Shown piece after piece: positions 9,394 through 17,299 of a stretch of DNA of 23,720 nucleotides. Every line of letters starts with the position of its first letter. The stretch's first letter is position 1. A program made the translations under genes and the position numbers. The notes beneath the pieces were generated by a model that did not search any database, was not told the DNA's origin, and saw only the letters and a program-made list of their open reading frames with translations. This DNA is from Paramacrobiotus richtersi (lineage: Eukaryota; Tardigrada; Eutardigrada; Parachela; Macrobiotidae), in assembly GCA_034698045.1 (NCBI GenBank), contig JAQGAU010000807.1:1-23720 (forward strand), written 5' to 3'.

Positions 9394-9863
9394 GTCTCGG
9401 TGGCACTGCACTACGCTTTTGTTACGTGGCGGGATAACGAACATCAAAACTAAAAATTCCAGCACAACGCTCTTTACTCTGCTTCAGCGTTCCCTTACTA
9501 TAAAAGGTGAATGAATGCAAAAAACTAAAATTCGACGTGGATAAAAGCTTTTTCGCACACCTGCAATGCCACTAAAGTGACGAAGTGTGGAAACACGCTC
9601 AAAGTCACATAAGCACGTCCTTTCTTATTTTTTCGCATTCATTCCGGCTTTTGATGGTACGGGGACGTAGAAAAGTGTAAAAACCGTTTTGGGGAAATTT
9701 TTTTCTGTGGTCTTAATCAACCCGCCAAGTCACAAAATAGTAGTGCAGTGCCACCGAAACCGCCTCAACGCAAACAGATTCCATGAAACAAGGATTCAAA
9801 TAAGCAATTATAAACACATAAACACTTTTAAAACAGCATAAGAAGTTCAAAATTGTCAAAAGA
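9394..9863 (+). mobile_element. inverted-repeat element, MITE-like
   Basis: Arms at 9394-9433 and 9721-9760 are imperfect reverse complements sharing TCGGTGGCACTGCACTAC and the end GGCGGG / CCCGCC. They enclose about 287 bp of non-coding sequence. The right arm continues into the 143-bp repeat that also occurs at 3148-3290. I could not define terminal ends or a target-site duplication, so 'MITE-like' is inference from structure, size and copy number. It could also be a diverged inverted duplication of that repeat. Confidence 0.55.
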
Positions 9864-10533
9864 AAACCAGAAATAAACATCAGTTATGAAATATCTTCAG
9901 ACTTGTATGCTCTACCAACCAGCTAATACCTTCCGGTAAACAAAATAAGGATAAAGGAATCATGAAGCTGATTCGTTCACGAAAGTGGCGAAGCACGACA
10001 ACAAAGAAAGTACAGCGAGATTATCAGTCAATATTTTGATTTATTATTTCAAGAAATCTAGATATCGCATATCCGTTTAGAGTCAAATTTAGGTGATGGA
10101 TGTGGAACAAAACCGTAGCAATTTATGAAGACATTAAAAGCATGATAATTCAGTTTAGAATTTATTTACTGCGGCTGTCCAAACAAATTCTGCAGAAGCC
10201 TGTTTGACAACACACAGCAGAGCATTCTGGTAATGTACAATATTTTTACACACTCGCTGAATTTTGGCAGAAAAGACCGAAACCATGCAAAAACCCCTTG
10301 CGAACAAAAACTTTACAATCATATTGATTGACCGATAAAAAGTCGAGGACCGCTACAGAATCCATAAAACAAACGATACAAACCATATGATCAAAAAACA
10401 CTTGTATGCAAATGTCAGTGGAACCCTGCCTGCATGTTCTCACACGTTAATGCACAAACTCGATCCGGATTATTAAAACAGACCTACGCAACACGTTAAA
10501 GGAATTAGAAACTACATTCTGGCACAATCTTAC
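9864..10533. other. no gene seen
   Basis: AT-rich, with no recognised family. A minus-strand ORF at 10246-10443 is unremarkable. Confidence 0.4.
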
Positions 10534-10647
10534 TTCTTCTCGTTCCACAGGCGCCGTATCCGCGATGCCCGGACGGTGCCGTTTCACGTGCCAAGGTACG
10601 AGCCGGAGTTTAGGGTTAACTGGCAGACAAATCGTCACACTTCATAT
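10534..10647 (-). other. possible exon downstream of the unnamed-gene paralogue
   Basis: GC- and CpG-richer block between an acceptor-like TTATTTCTTTAG (ending 10648) and a donor-like GAAGAA|GTAAGA (10534/10533). Joined in phase 1 to the exon at 10763 it gives only D-MKCDDLSAS and a stop, which could be a C-terminus. Another frame is open and reads NPKLRLVPWHVKRHRPGIAD. Function unknown. Confidence 0.25.
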
Positions 10648-10762
10648 CTAAAGAAATAAGACGACGCTTCACAAATGGCACAACGACAGCCAACTTGTAC
10701 GCATCGTTTCAATACCGTCAGAATCTGCCATATGCGCAACAAATTATCATAAATTTGCGTAC

Positions 10763-10975
10763 CAACGCTTAGTGTATCACGCCCGGAATCCATACTGACT
10801 GTGTACGGCGCGAAGGAGGAATTGAAGTGGTTACTACCGAACAGGTTACTGGGTGGATTAAATCCGTTCCCGGAAATATCGACAGGAGGCTGAAAGTGAT
10901 TGGCCATGGCGGCCACTAGGCCCGGCGGCGGCATCCCGGCCGAACTTCCCGTGGTGTGCGCGTCAAAATTATTCC
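10763..10975 (-). pseudogene. exon related to the unnamed gene, damaged acceptor
   Basis: A 213-nt open block (71 codons, phase 1 at both ends): GNNFDAHTTGSSAGMPPPGL, VAAMANHFQPPVDISGNGFN, PPSNLFGSNHFNSSFAPYTV, SMDSGRDTLSV. Composition is the same as exons 1-4 of the unnamed gene, and F-x-P-x then a late S-M-[DE]-x then a phase-1 donor parallels exon 2. The donor is GTTG|GTACGC. The acceptor position reads TTTTCGG where TTTTCAG would give the correct phase, so one A-to-G change seems to have destroyed it. A clearly related exon, inverted, is at 17300-17467. Whether it was part of the same gene or a duplicate is undecided. Confidence 0.5.
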
Positions 10976-11758
10976 CCGAAAATATCAGCAAACAGCTCTC
11001 AACAAAGGAAAAATCAGTAGCCACAACTGGACATCTAATCGTACTGGGCAAACATGTTTCCGTCTGACTGCGGTGCGATCAACCATGATAAACCGGAAGT
11101 GTACCAGAAACTGATCGGTGTCTTTAGCAAAATCCATAGGCTTCGTATGATATAAACGCGCTTCGTTCACATCATCGATCGTCCATGATAGTATTTGAGA
11201 TTAATTTATGAGTAATTTAGGATTCTATGCAAAGGCTTAGATAATACAGGGAGACAGCTGGAAGGGGAACAACCCAGATCTGTAACGTTATGCAGTACAG
11301 GAATATATGGTAACACAGCGCACGTATTCGTACTGCTGGCTTGGCGTTTTTATGGAAAAAAGTCTTAAATACTTAAGGTTGTTTGCTAATTGTTTCAAAG
11401 CAGAATTAAGCATAAAGAACTATTATAGAAAATTGCAAAATTAAGTTTTTAAAGCAGATTTAAGCATTATTAAAGAATTATTATAAAAAAATAGATCGCC
11501 GTGGCACAACATCGCAGTAAACAGTAGCCAAACGATCATAACTGCCCGCCACGGCCATTGATAACAAATTTCGAACTCAAATACGATAGGAGGTTACAAA
11601 ACATCTAATTTTCTACCGTACAATGAACAGTCCTATTTTTTTCGAATAGGGTAGCCTTTTTGTTTTGAACGATTTTAATATTAATGAATTCATATGCCGC
11701 GATTAACAGTTCTTGTCATCTGCCAGAAAAACGGTGCAGACCAAACCTACTAAAACAT
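10976..11758. other. no recognised gene
   Basis: The part beyond about 11690 is 3' flank of the BRM copy and aligns loosely with 7835-7945. A minus-strand open stretch near 11085-11170 (NEARLYHTKPMDFAKDTDQF) looks protein-like but is unassigned. 11340-11500 is very AT-rich with a local partial repeat of TTAAGCATAAAGAA/TTAAGCATTATTAAAGAA. Confidence 0.35.
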
Positions 11759-12323
11759 TTACAAGCAACATAACAAATGCCCGCAGTTAACGAACAACCC
11801 CCATTCGTCACTACTGCCACTCTCCTCATCATACTCGGCCGGAGGCATATACGTGGGCGGACCCATGGAAAAACTCCCTGGCTCCACAAAAACATCCCTC
11901 TCCCCGGTGGCCAACTGCCGGCGACACTCCTTCAACACCAACTCCAACACCTCACTATCCTGATAAATCAAACTCCCCTCCACATTGTATTCTTGGGCAT
12001 CCTTACACATCATCACGACATCATGCTCAAACGCATCCAAGGTCTTGTACTTGCCCTCTTGCATGCCGCGCTCAATCTTGTGCATGTCAAGGGGCTTCCG
12101 GATTACCTAGTAATAGTCGGGGGAGTTCCTTGCGGGTGGTTTGTTTCATAAAAGGACCGGAAAGACGCGCACATCCGTGTCCTGGTAGCAGACGAGAATG
12201 TCGAGCATCTTCTGCATGTCTTCGCGGGTTTTGGTGGCCTGGTCAAGTTTGGTGCAGATTTACCGGCGGGAACGGTTGGTGGTTGGGCCAACTTCTTCGC
12301 TACCATCGGAATTTTCCTTGTAT
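11759..12323 (-). pseudogene. BRM-type gene copy A: bromodomain exon and C-terminal tail
   Basis: Begins at acceptor GTCGTGTTAG|ATACAAG (12324/12323), phase 2 with the exon ending at 12593. It reads YKENSDGSEEVGPTTNRSRR, then TAA (12262-12260), then ICTKLDQATKTREDMQKMLD ILVCYQD. A frameshift near 12160 leads to SGPFMKQTTRKELP, a second at the CCCCC run near 12120 leads to DYY, TAG (12109-12107), and VIRKPLDMHKIERGMQEGKY KTLDAFEHDVVMMCKDAQEY NVEGSLIYQDSEVLELVLKE. The bromodomain core, including the acetyl-lysine Asn in 'EYN', is intact, followed by an acidic tail (EYDEESGSSDEW). In life this domain would bind acetylated histone tails as part of SWI/SNF. Two stops and two frameshifts make this exon non-functional. 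Confidence 0.92.
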
Positions 12324-12592
12324 CTAACACGACACCAGAGCTAAGTAATGCACTCATTTGTTTTACTTTATTGCACCCTACTTTTTAGCAAGATATTCAG
12401 TGCGTGTATTGAATGCTCCAGTCCCTTTGTTCTCTGATTTGGTAATTTATTTATCCCCAATCCAATTCGGGTTCTGTCCGTTTTTTAACGCTGTACAATC
12501 TATGTCAAAAAATAAATTGGCCGATTTACAAAGATTTTACCGAAAATTTCAACAAATCGTCAACGACACAATCACAACTGTTTTATGCTTAC
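12324..12592 (-). other. retained intron of BRM copy A
   Basis: 269 bp between donor ACCAA|GTAAGC and the acceptor at 12324, phase 2. Its presence argues for DNA-level duplication and not a processed pseudogene. Confidence 0.7.
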
Positions 12593-12993
12593 TTGGTACG
12601 TCCACTCTTCTGTTCAGGCGCCACTTTCACCGGTTCTGGTGAGGCTTCCTCATCCTCATCATTATCCTCAAGGCTCTCCAGAAACTGCTTCTCCAGCAGA
12701 TCCTCGGAGTAGTACACTTCCTTCCGCTACCACGAGCTCCGTCCAAATATTTTATCGTCGTCCGAATCCGCGGTCAGTCGTTCGATTTCCTTCTCGTCTT
12801 TACACAGCCAACTAGGCAGTTCATCTTCCTCCATCAGTCGTGGTTTCGGGCCGCCGGGAGCATGGGATTCTTCCAGAATTCGGGCATTATCGATTTTCTG
12901 CCGAATTTCAAATTCCTCCTCGATTCGGGCTAACATCTGGTTGATGGCCTCGTCATCGGGTATTTCTTTCTCGTCTTCCTCGCCTTCGTCCTC
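12593..12993 (-). pseudogene. BRM-type gene copy A: post-helicase (SnAC region) exon
   Basis: Phase-0 acceptor GCTTTAG|GAGGAC (12994/12993) and phase-2 donor ACCAA|GTAAGC (12593/12592). It encodes EDEGEEDEKEIPDDEAINQM, LARIEEEFEIRQKIDNARIL, EESHAPGGPKPRLMEEDELP, SWLCKDEKEIERLTADSDDD, KIFGRSSW, TAG, then RKEVYYSEDLLEKQFLESLE and an acidic stretch. This is the BRM/BRG1 region after the helicase C lobe (family: 'PRLMEEDELPSW', 'GRGSRQRKEVDYSD'). The single in-frame stop (12729-12727) falls on the Gln of 'SRQRKEV', and the preceding Arg reads Trp; both are explained by C-to-T changes. Otherwise open for 133 codons. Confidence 0.92.
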
Positions 12994-13227
12994 CTAAAGC
13001 AATTCAGACGATTTTTATTGAACATTTCTTAATAAACCTCTTATTAATTGAAAAATAAACTATATACTATTGTAGATCACAATATTTCTTTGATTCTTAT
13101 ATATTTTTAATATATTTCTTGGATTATTAAATGCAACATAATACACTACTGAATTATTTTTAAATTTCTACCTACAAGCTAGTGGTAGTTTTTCACATAA
13201 TGTTTTTTTTCTGGTTGATTTTCTCAC
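12994..13227 (-). other. retained intron of BRM copy A
   Basis: 234 bp, phase 0, donor CAG|GTGAGA, acceptor GCTTTAG. The equivalent intron in the inverted copy B is at 15409-15921 and is about 513 bp, with the start (GTGAGAAAA) still alike. Confidence 0.75.
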
Positions 13228-13702
13228 CTGAGTGAGTACGGCTTGCAGAAACTGCTGTCTCTCCGTCAGCGTGCTCTTCTGGTCAAACATCCTCGCCTGA
13301 ATGACTTTCTCTTCCAGACTCAGTTTATACTTAGTTGCCGCCTGAATCCAGTCCTCCACGGAATTCAACGTCATCAACCGCAAAACCTGGACCTCATTAT
13401 GCTAGCCGATACGATGCGCCCGGTCCTGTGCTTGCATATCTTGATGCGGATTCCAATCCGAATCGAATATAACCACTGTGTCTGCCGTCTGTAGATTCAG
13501 GCCCAATTCGGCGGCACGTGTGCTCAGTAAAAAGACAAAATACTCCGAATCCTTTTGGTTGAAATCTTGAAGTAATTTCCCGCGGTCGTCCGATTTGATG
13601 GTACCGTCCAGCCATAGATATTTGTACTGGCGCCAGATTAGATAATCTTCCATAATCTTCCATGATTGTCATGAGTGCCATCATTTCGCAGAATATCAAC
13701 AC
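13228..13702 (-). pseudogene. BRM-type gene copy A: helicase C-lobe exon
   Basis: Reads [17 protein letters not shown], then after a 10-bp duplication [140 protein letters not shown] and donor CAG|GTGAGA. These are SNF2 motifs IV-VI in order. Motif VI is complete (DRAHRIG), but motif V reads [10 protein letters not shown] where the family has STRAGGLGLN. The stop at 13404-13402 replaces the invariant Gln of HRIGQ. Homology begins abruptly at about 13702, only 95 bp from the preceding SNF2 piece; the ATPase lobe that should lie between is absent. Confidence 0.93.
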
Positions 13703-13797
13703 CTCAAGGAAGAGATATCCGTAATCAAAAGCACCAACGAGGAAACATGATAACAAATTATCTGATCGGATAAGGATCCCAGTAACTACCACACGAT

Positions 13798-14121
13798 CAA
13801 ATTCCCGTTTAAACTGTTGCAATACAGCGACCCGAGCCACTCCAGTTCCTTCAGCTGGTACTCCTTCAACTTCCCTCCATTCAGAATACGAGGCTACATC
13901 GTCACCGCCTCCCTGATGGCATGTGCAATCTGATAGTAGTTCTGGTTGGCCTCATCTGCCGCGTTCTCGTCGTCTTCCGCTTTGGCGGTCCGCAGCATCT
14001 CCTCCGCATCCACACGACCCGTCTCCAACTTCGGTTTCATCTCCTCCTCGTTTCTCGATTCCGCTTCGTCTTCACTTTCGTAGCGGTGGGCTACTACGTA
14101 CTCTGGATACTGCTCCAGCCA
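13798..14121 (-). pseudogene. BRM-type gene copy A: pre-ATPase exon and start of the SNF2 domain
   Basis: Acceptor TTTTCTGATAACAG|TGGCTGG (14122/14121). The frame is open for 75 codons: WLEQYPEYVVAHRYESEDEA, acidic stretch, EEMLRTAKAEDDENAADEAN, QNYYQIAHAIREAVTM; then TAG (13896-13894); then PRILNGGKLKEYQLKELEWL GSLYCNSLNGNL. It corresponds to BRM/BRG1 'GYEVAPRSD...YYAVAHA...[28 protein letters not shown]'. The stop lies at the Gln of the family's 'KQS'. The next residues should be the Walker A segment ADEMGLGKT, but homology ends at 13798. The invariant Gly of 'KGLEWL' reads Glu. Confidence 0.92.
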
Positions 14122-14426
14122 CTGTTATCAGAAAAAAAAATACTGTGAAGTCGTAAACAATTAATACCTGTCTATAGTGCACGAAAGTGCAATAGGAATT
14201 ATCATAGGAATCTACACCTTTTCATAATGTTGCACCTGTGTATAGTGGACGATTACGATATAATTAGGCAATTCAGTACTCGAGTCAAACCAAAAAGATA
14301 ATCTCGCAGTCAAGTTCTAAATAATTCTCACTAATTTTATTAACAATTAAATAAAAATGCATCGAACAGAAGAAAATAAAGCGTACAAGAAACCAAACGT
14401 GTCGAACTAGCGCGTCAAACACTTAC

Positions 14427-14556
14427 GTACAAACGGCACGCTTGCGGCGTTTATTGTAAGGATGGTGACGACGGAGGGGGCCCACTTTTGGAATTCCAGC
14501 TCGCAGTTGGACAATGCAGACAGCGGGACGATCATGAGATAGAGGCATATCACCCA
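14427..14556 (-). pseudogene. BRM-type ATPase fragment (motif Ia region), out of order
   Basis: Reads VICLYLMIVPLSALSNCELE then [11 protein letters not shown], matching the BRM segment '[29 protein letters not shown]'. After a small indel TPQACRLY follows (family 'SYKGSP-x-x-RR') up to donor TAC|GTAAGT at 14427/14426. In a normal gene this segment lies downstream of the exon at 13798-14121, yet here it lies upstream on the same strand. It is therefore a displaced piece of copy A or the remains of a further copy. Trp of LSNW is Cys. Confidence 0.88.
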
Positions 14557-14568
14557 TCTGATCAAAAC

Positions 14569-14925
14569 CAAAACCCGGTCATCTGTTGCCCCCAAATTGC
14601 CCAGCAGAGTTGCACGGCCTATTCGGATGCCTTAAACGATCTGGCTACCAGAACTATTACTCTTGTCTGTAGCCATACTGCCTGTGCTCCCTGCCACCTG
14701 ACTTTCTTCACAGTCAGTGCTGCTGACAAACGCCGCAGTCGCTATGCCAACCCCTCACGTAGCCCCTACTGCCGCAAGGACATTGCTTCCACTGAGATGG
14801 TATCCCGCGCCACACTTTTGGGTAGCGTTTTTCGTACCATTGATTCTCTGTCACCAATTTTGTTGTTCTTCCTCATATTTCTCGTGAAAAATCGTCGTAC
14901 GATTTCTTCACGAGGGACGGGATAG
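14569..14925 (+). pseudogene. possible RING-finger protein fragment with lost zinc ligands
   Basis: The plus strand is open from 14488; the part before about 14560 is antisense to the BRM fragment and probably not coding. From there it reads C-T-A-Y (14611-14622), DALNDLATRTITLVC, S-H-T-A-C-A-P-C (14671-14694), a 20-residue linker, then ANPSRSPYCRKDIASTEMVS. Spacing fits a C3HC4 RING: C-x-x-C, C-x-H-x2-C-x2-C, C-P-x-C. The second Cys is Tyr (TAT for TGT) and the seventh is Ser (AGC), so zinc binding, and with it E3 ligase function, would fail. The frame itself is open to 14925 and ends in a hydrophobic run. No neighbouring exon is identified. The RING call is by pattern only. Confidence 0.45.
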
Positions 14926-15233
14926 TTCACCAATATCTCCGTGGAAGGGCATATTTGCCCTGTGCATGAATCAGTCTTGTTGTTGCTGTTGTATATGGCC
15001 TTGTATACTGCATTCCCGGGCAATCTGTCTATTCTTTTTAACAGTCTGGGCAGTGGTGAGTGTATATGAGGTGACTCAGTGAATGTATGTGGAAGCAAGA
15101 GACATAGGAGACATATATTGTTCGCTGTTTTCTTGTCTTCGGCTTCGCCTTTATAAGCCGGCAAGCCCTTGTGTGTTCTCCAGTGGCTTAGGCTAATGAA
15201 CACTTTTCATTGGCCAGCCATAAGCTTTATGCC
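14926..15233. other. no gene seen
   Basis: Separates the RING-like fragment from the inverted BRM copy B. The minus-strand ORF at 14766-15203 has no recognised features. Confidence 0.35.
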
Positions 15234-15408
15234 CGATACAGTTTTGAGGCTAATCACGGTAAATTCCGTGGAAAAGCGGATCCAAACAGCGACCTGGCTG
15301 CGGCCAAGTAGAAACAGAATCGGAACAAGAAGGTTATTTAGGCGGGGCTATTCGATCAGAGAAGCGCTTACGGAGAGACAGCAGTTCCTGCAAGCTGTTT
15401 TTACACAA
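15234..15408 (+). pseudogene. BRM-type gene copy B (inverted): end of helicase C lobe
   Basis: Reads VLRLITVNSVEKRIQTAT, then a frameshifted stretch that can be aligned base by base with copy A's [20 protein letters not shown] (including AAGAAGGTTATT), then [14 protein letters not shown]. The exon ends CAA|GTGAGAAAA, the same donor as copy A except that the last exon base differs. It is on the opposite strand to copy A, which ends its matching exon at 13228. Substitutions are spread along it, so the duplication is old. Confidence 0.88.
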
Positions 15409-15921
15409 GTGAGAAAAACATCTGGAGAGATTTTCTGCGTCGGTTTATCATTGTATTGAGTGTTATTGTGTTTTCCTACTGTGCTCAGTACGCGGAAAAA
15501 CTTCGCTATATAAAATATGGTTGTTAAAAGATAAAAAGCAGAACTATAATGATTGTAAAAGAGATTGCTGTTGTGAAAGAGCATGCTAATGAAGAAGCAT
15601 AGAATTTCGTCTGGCGCAGCCACCACTCTACGATGTCCATCATGACAGCATACACGTGTGTATACGTTTTTCTGTTGTTATTGGTATAATAATGTGATGC
15701 AAGTTTAGAGTTTACCAGCTCAACTTGCGCTTATCACGTTATGCTACAGTGAGCTGTTTTCTGGTATTCTTACCTTTGGATGCTCTTTGTGCGAACTAAT
15801 TGTCTGAAGTTGTTTCGACTAGCACATGGTTTTATGTGTAGGTGTACAGTTTCTCGCTTTGGAATTCAAACCAATAACTGGACAATATCCGATTGGATAA
15901 CTGCATTAGTTTGCCTTGCAG
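15409..15921 (+). other. retained intron of BRM copy B
   Basis: 513 bp from GTGAGAAAA to TTGCCTTGCAG, in the same place as copy A's 234-bp intron (12994-13227), but longer, so it has gained sequence or copy A has lost it. No gene is seen inside. Confidence 0.7.
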
Positions 15922-16119
15922 GAGTACTAAGATGAGGGGGGCGAGAAGGAAATTTCCGATGATGAGACCATCAACCAGATGTTAGCCCGAAGCGAAGAGG
16001 AATTTGTGATTCTGCAGCAATTTGACAACGTCCGAATTCTGGAAGAGTCCCTTGCTCCCGGCGGTCCCAAACCTCGACTGATGGAGGAAGATGAACTGCC
16101 CAGTTGGCTGTGTTCTGAC
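15922..16119 (+). pseudogene. BRM-type gene copy B (inverted): post-helicase exon
   Basis: After acceptor CCTTGCAG it reads E-Y, TAA (15928-15930), DEGGEKEISDDETINQMLAR, SEEEFVILQQFDNVRILEES, LAPGGPKPRLMEEDELPSWL, C. It keeps Ser in ARSEEEF, which matches the family better than copy A's ARIEEEF, so copy B was not derived from copy A in its present state. Homology ends near 16113-16119; the remainder of the exon (GRGSRQRKEV) is missing and unrelated sequence follows. Confidence 0.9.
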
Positions 16120-16254
16120 GGATTCCAATTTTTGCGTTCCGATTGTTGGTTTGCGTTATCTGTTTGCATGTATTTTGTGATGGGTTTGACTGTTTCATTG
16201 CCTAGTAAACCATGTTCCCGTAGTATGAATTGATTTTTGTATAAAATCGTTCGT

Positions 16255-16350
16255 ACTATTACAATCATGGAAGATCTACAATCACCTTTATGCGAACGGC
16301 AACACTAAATCGGACGACCGCGCGAAATTACTACTGGAATTTGAACCGAA
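16255..16350 (+). pseudogene. BRM-type helicase C-lobe start, displaced
   Basis: TITIMED, then after a shift YNHLYANGNTKSDDRAKLLL then EFEPK. This is copy A's [36 protein letters not shown] (13570-13665) in inverted orientation. In gene order this belongs before the segment at 15234, but it lies about 0.9 kb after it. It is either a rearranged part of copy B or a trace of a further copy. Confidence 0.8.
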
Positions 16351-17299
16351 AATATTTGATGATATTACAGATAGATAAAGATAGATGTAGTCCGACAGGT
16401 TAATGAGTTTTTTTCCAAGCCATATTTCAAGCCAATGCGCCTGTGCTCTATTGTTGGCGTGGTTTTTCGTTAGCCGTTATGAATCAGTAACAAGATTGAA
16501 AACTTACAAAGACTAACGCGATGAATTCAGTTTTATTCGGCAGTCGTCCTGAAATGATTAATTATTAATTTTACAATTATCGATCTAACTTTTGCCTGTC
16601 AGCATAATCAAGATCGGCGTTGTTAACGGTGCGTTATTCAGCGCCATGAGCTGCGAATCGAAAGCAAACCTGGATGTGGCAACAGTAACAATACCCTGGC
16701 GTAATTCTGGCATGCATTCAACGAAAGGCCAGCGACCGCCCGCCCAACTGCCTGTCTAGCTGTATGCTAGCCAATCGCAACGCAACGTGCACGCCTTGCA
16801 TTGCTGAATGCGCTGCGAACGAATCGCCGCGTGCGCGCGGCCGAGCATAAATTATGCTGGAATCTGGCTCGATGTCGATGTAAACCTGTCATTCAGTCAA
16901 TCTGTTTGGGTCGATTACCACGGATCACGTTTTTTGCCAATTTTATTAGAGTTTGGTAATTTAGGTGTAGCCTGGAATGTATCTATACCCTTTGATGTTC
17001 TTATTTCACTCCGTGCTTTTTTGTGTCTGTATACTCGAGCGTAGCGTGTAGGCTTTTGTCTTGATTTCACGGTTTCTGTCTCAGTTTTATTTCCTCCTGG
17101 GAAATATTATAACTCCTGAACCATTGCACCCTGTAACTTTTTTTTCTGATTCATACTTGATATACGGTTTGATATCGAATCCCGTTCGAAACTGCACGGC
17201 AAGTCCGGATGTGCATGGCAATGCTGGTTTTAATACGCTGTATGGAGGTGGTCGAATAATTTAGGTAGATAACTGATGATTAATTGGACACAACAGACA
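16351..17299. other. no recognised gene; contains a CpG-rich block
   Basis: 16614-16860 is clearly GC- and CpG-richer than its surroundings, unlike the AT-rich sequence on either side. ORFs at 16808-17044 and 17061-17264 have no recognised domains. Confidence 0.4.
16614..16860 (+). promoter_or_regulatory. CpG-rich block, possible promoter or old exon
   Basis: Rich in GCG/CGC with GTGCGCGCGGCC near 16831 and, just after, a near-palindrome AGCATAA-A-TTATGCT (16844-16858) holding a TATA-like ATAAATTA. The related exon at 17300-17467 lies downstream on the same strand. A promoter role is inference from composition alone. Confidence 0.2.

Noticed and set aside
11759-14121. The BRM copy could be a functional gene in an organism that reads TAG/TAA as glutamine
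   Set aside because: Several stops do fall at Gln positions, but the copy also has frameshifts (near 12120, 12160, 13650), lacks Walker A and the whole ATPase core, and the other copies are frameshifted too. PPIL2 ends at a normal TAA exactly at the conserved C-terminus.
14620-14700. Plus-strand TACCAGAACTATTAC resembling the BRM 'NQNYYQ' segment
   Set aside because: The match is about five codons and does not extend; the overlapping frame gives a longer and better RING-like pattern.
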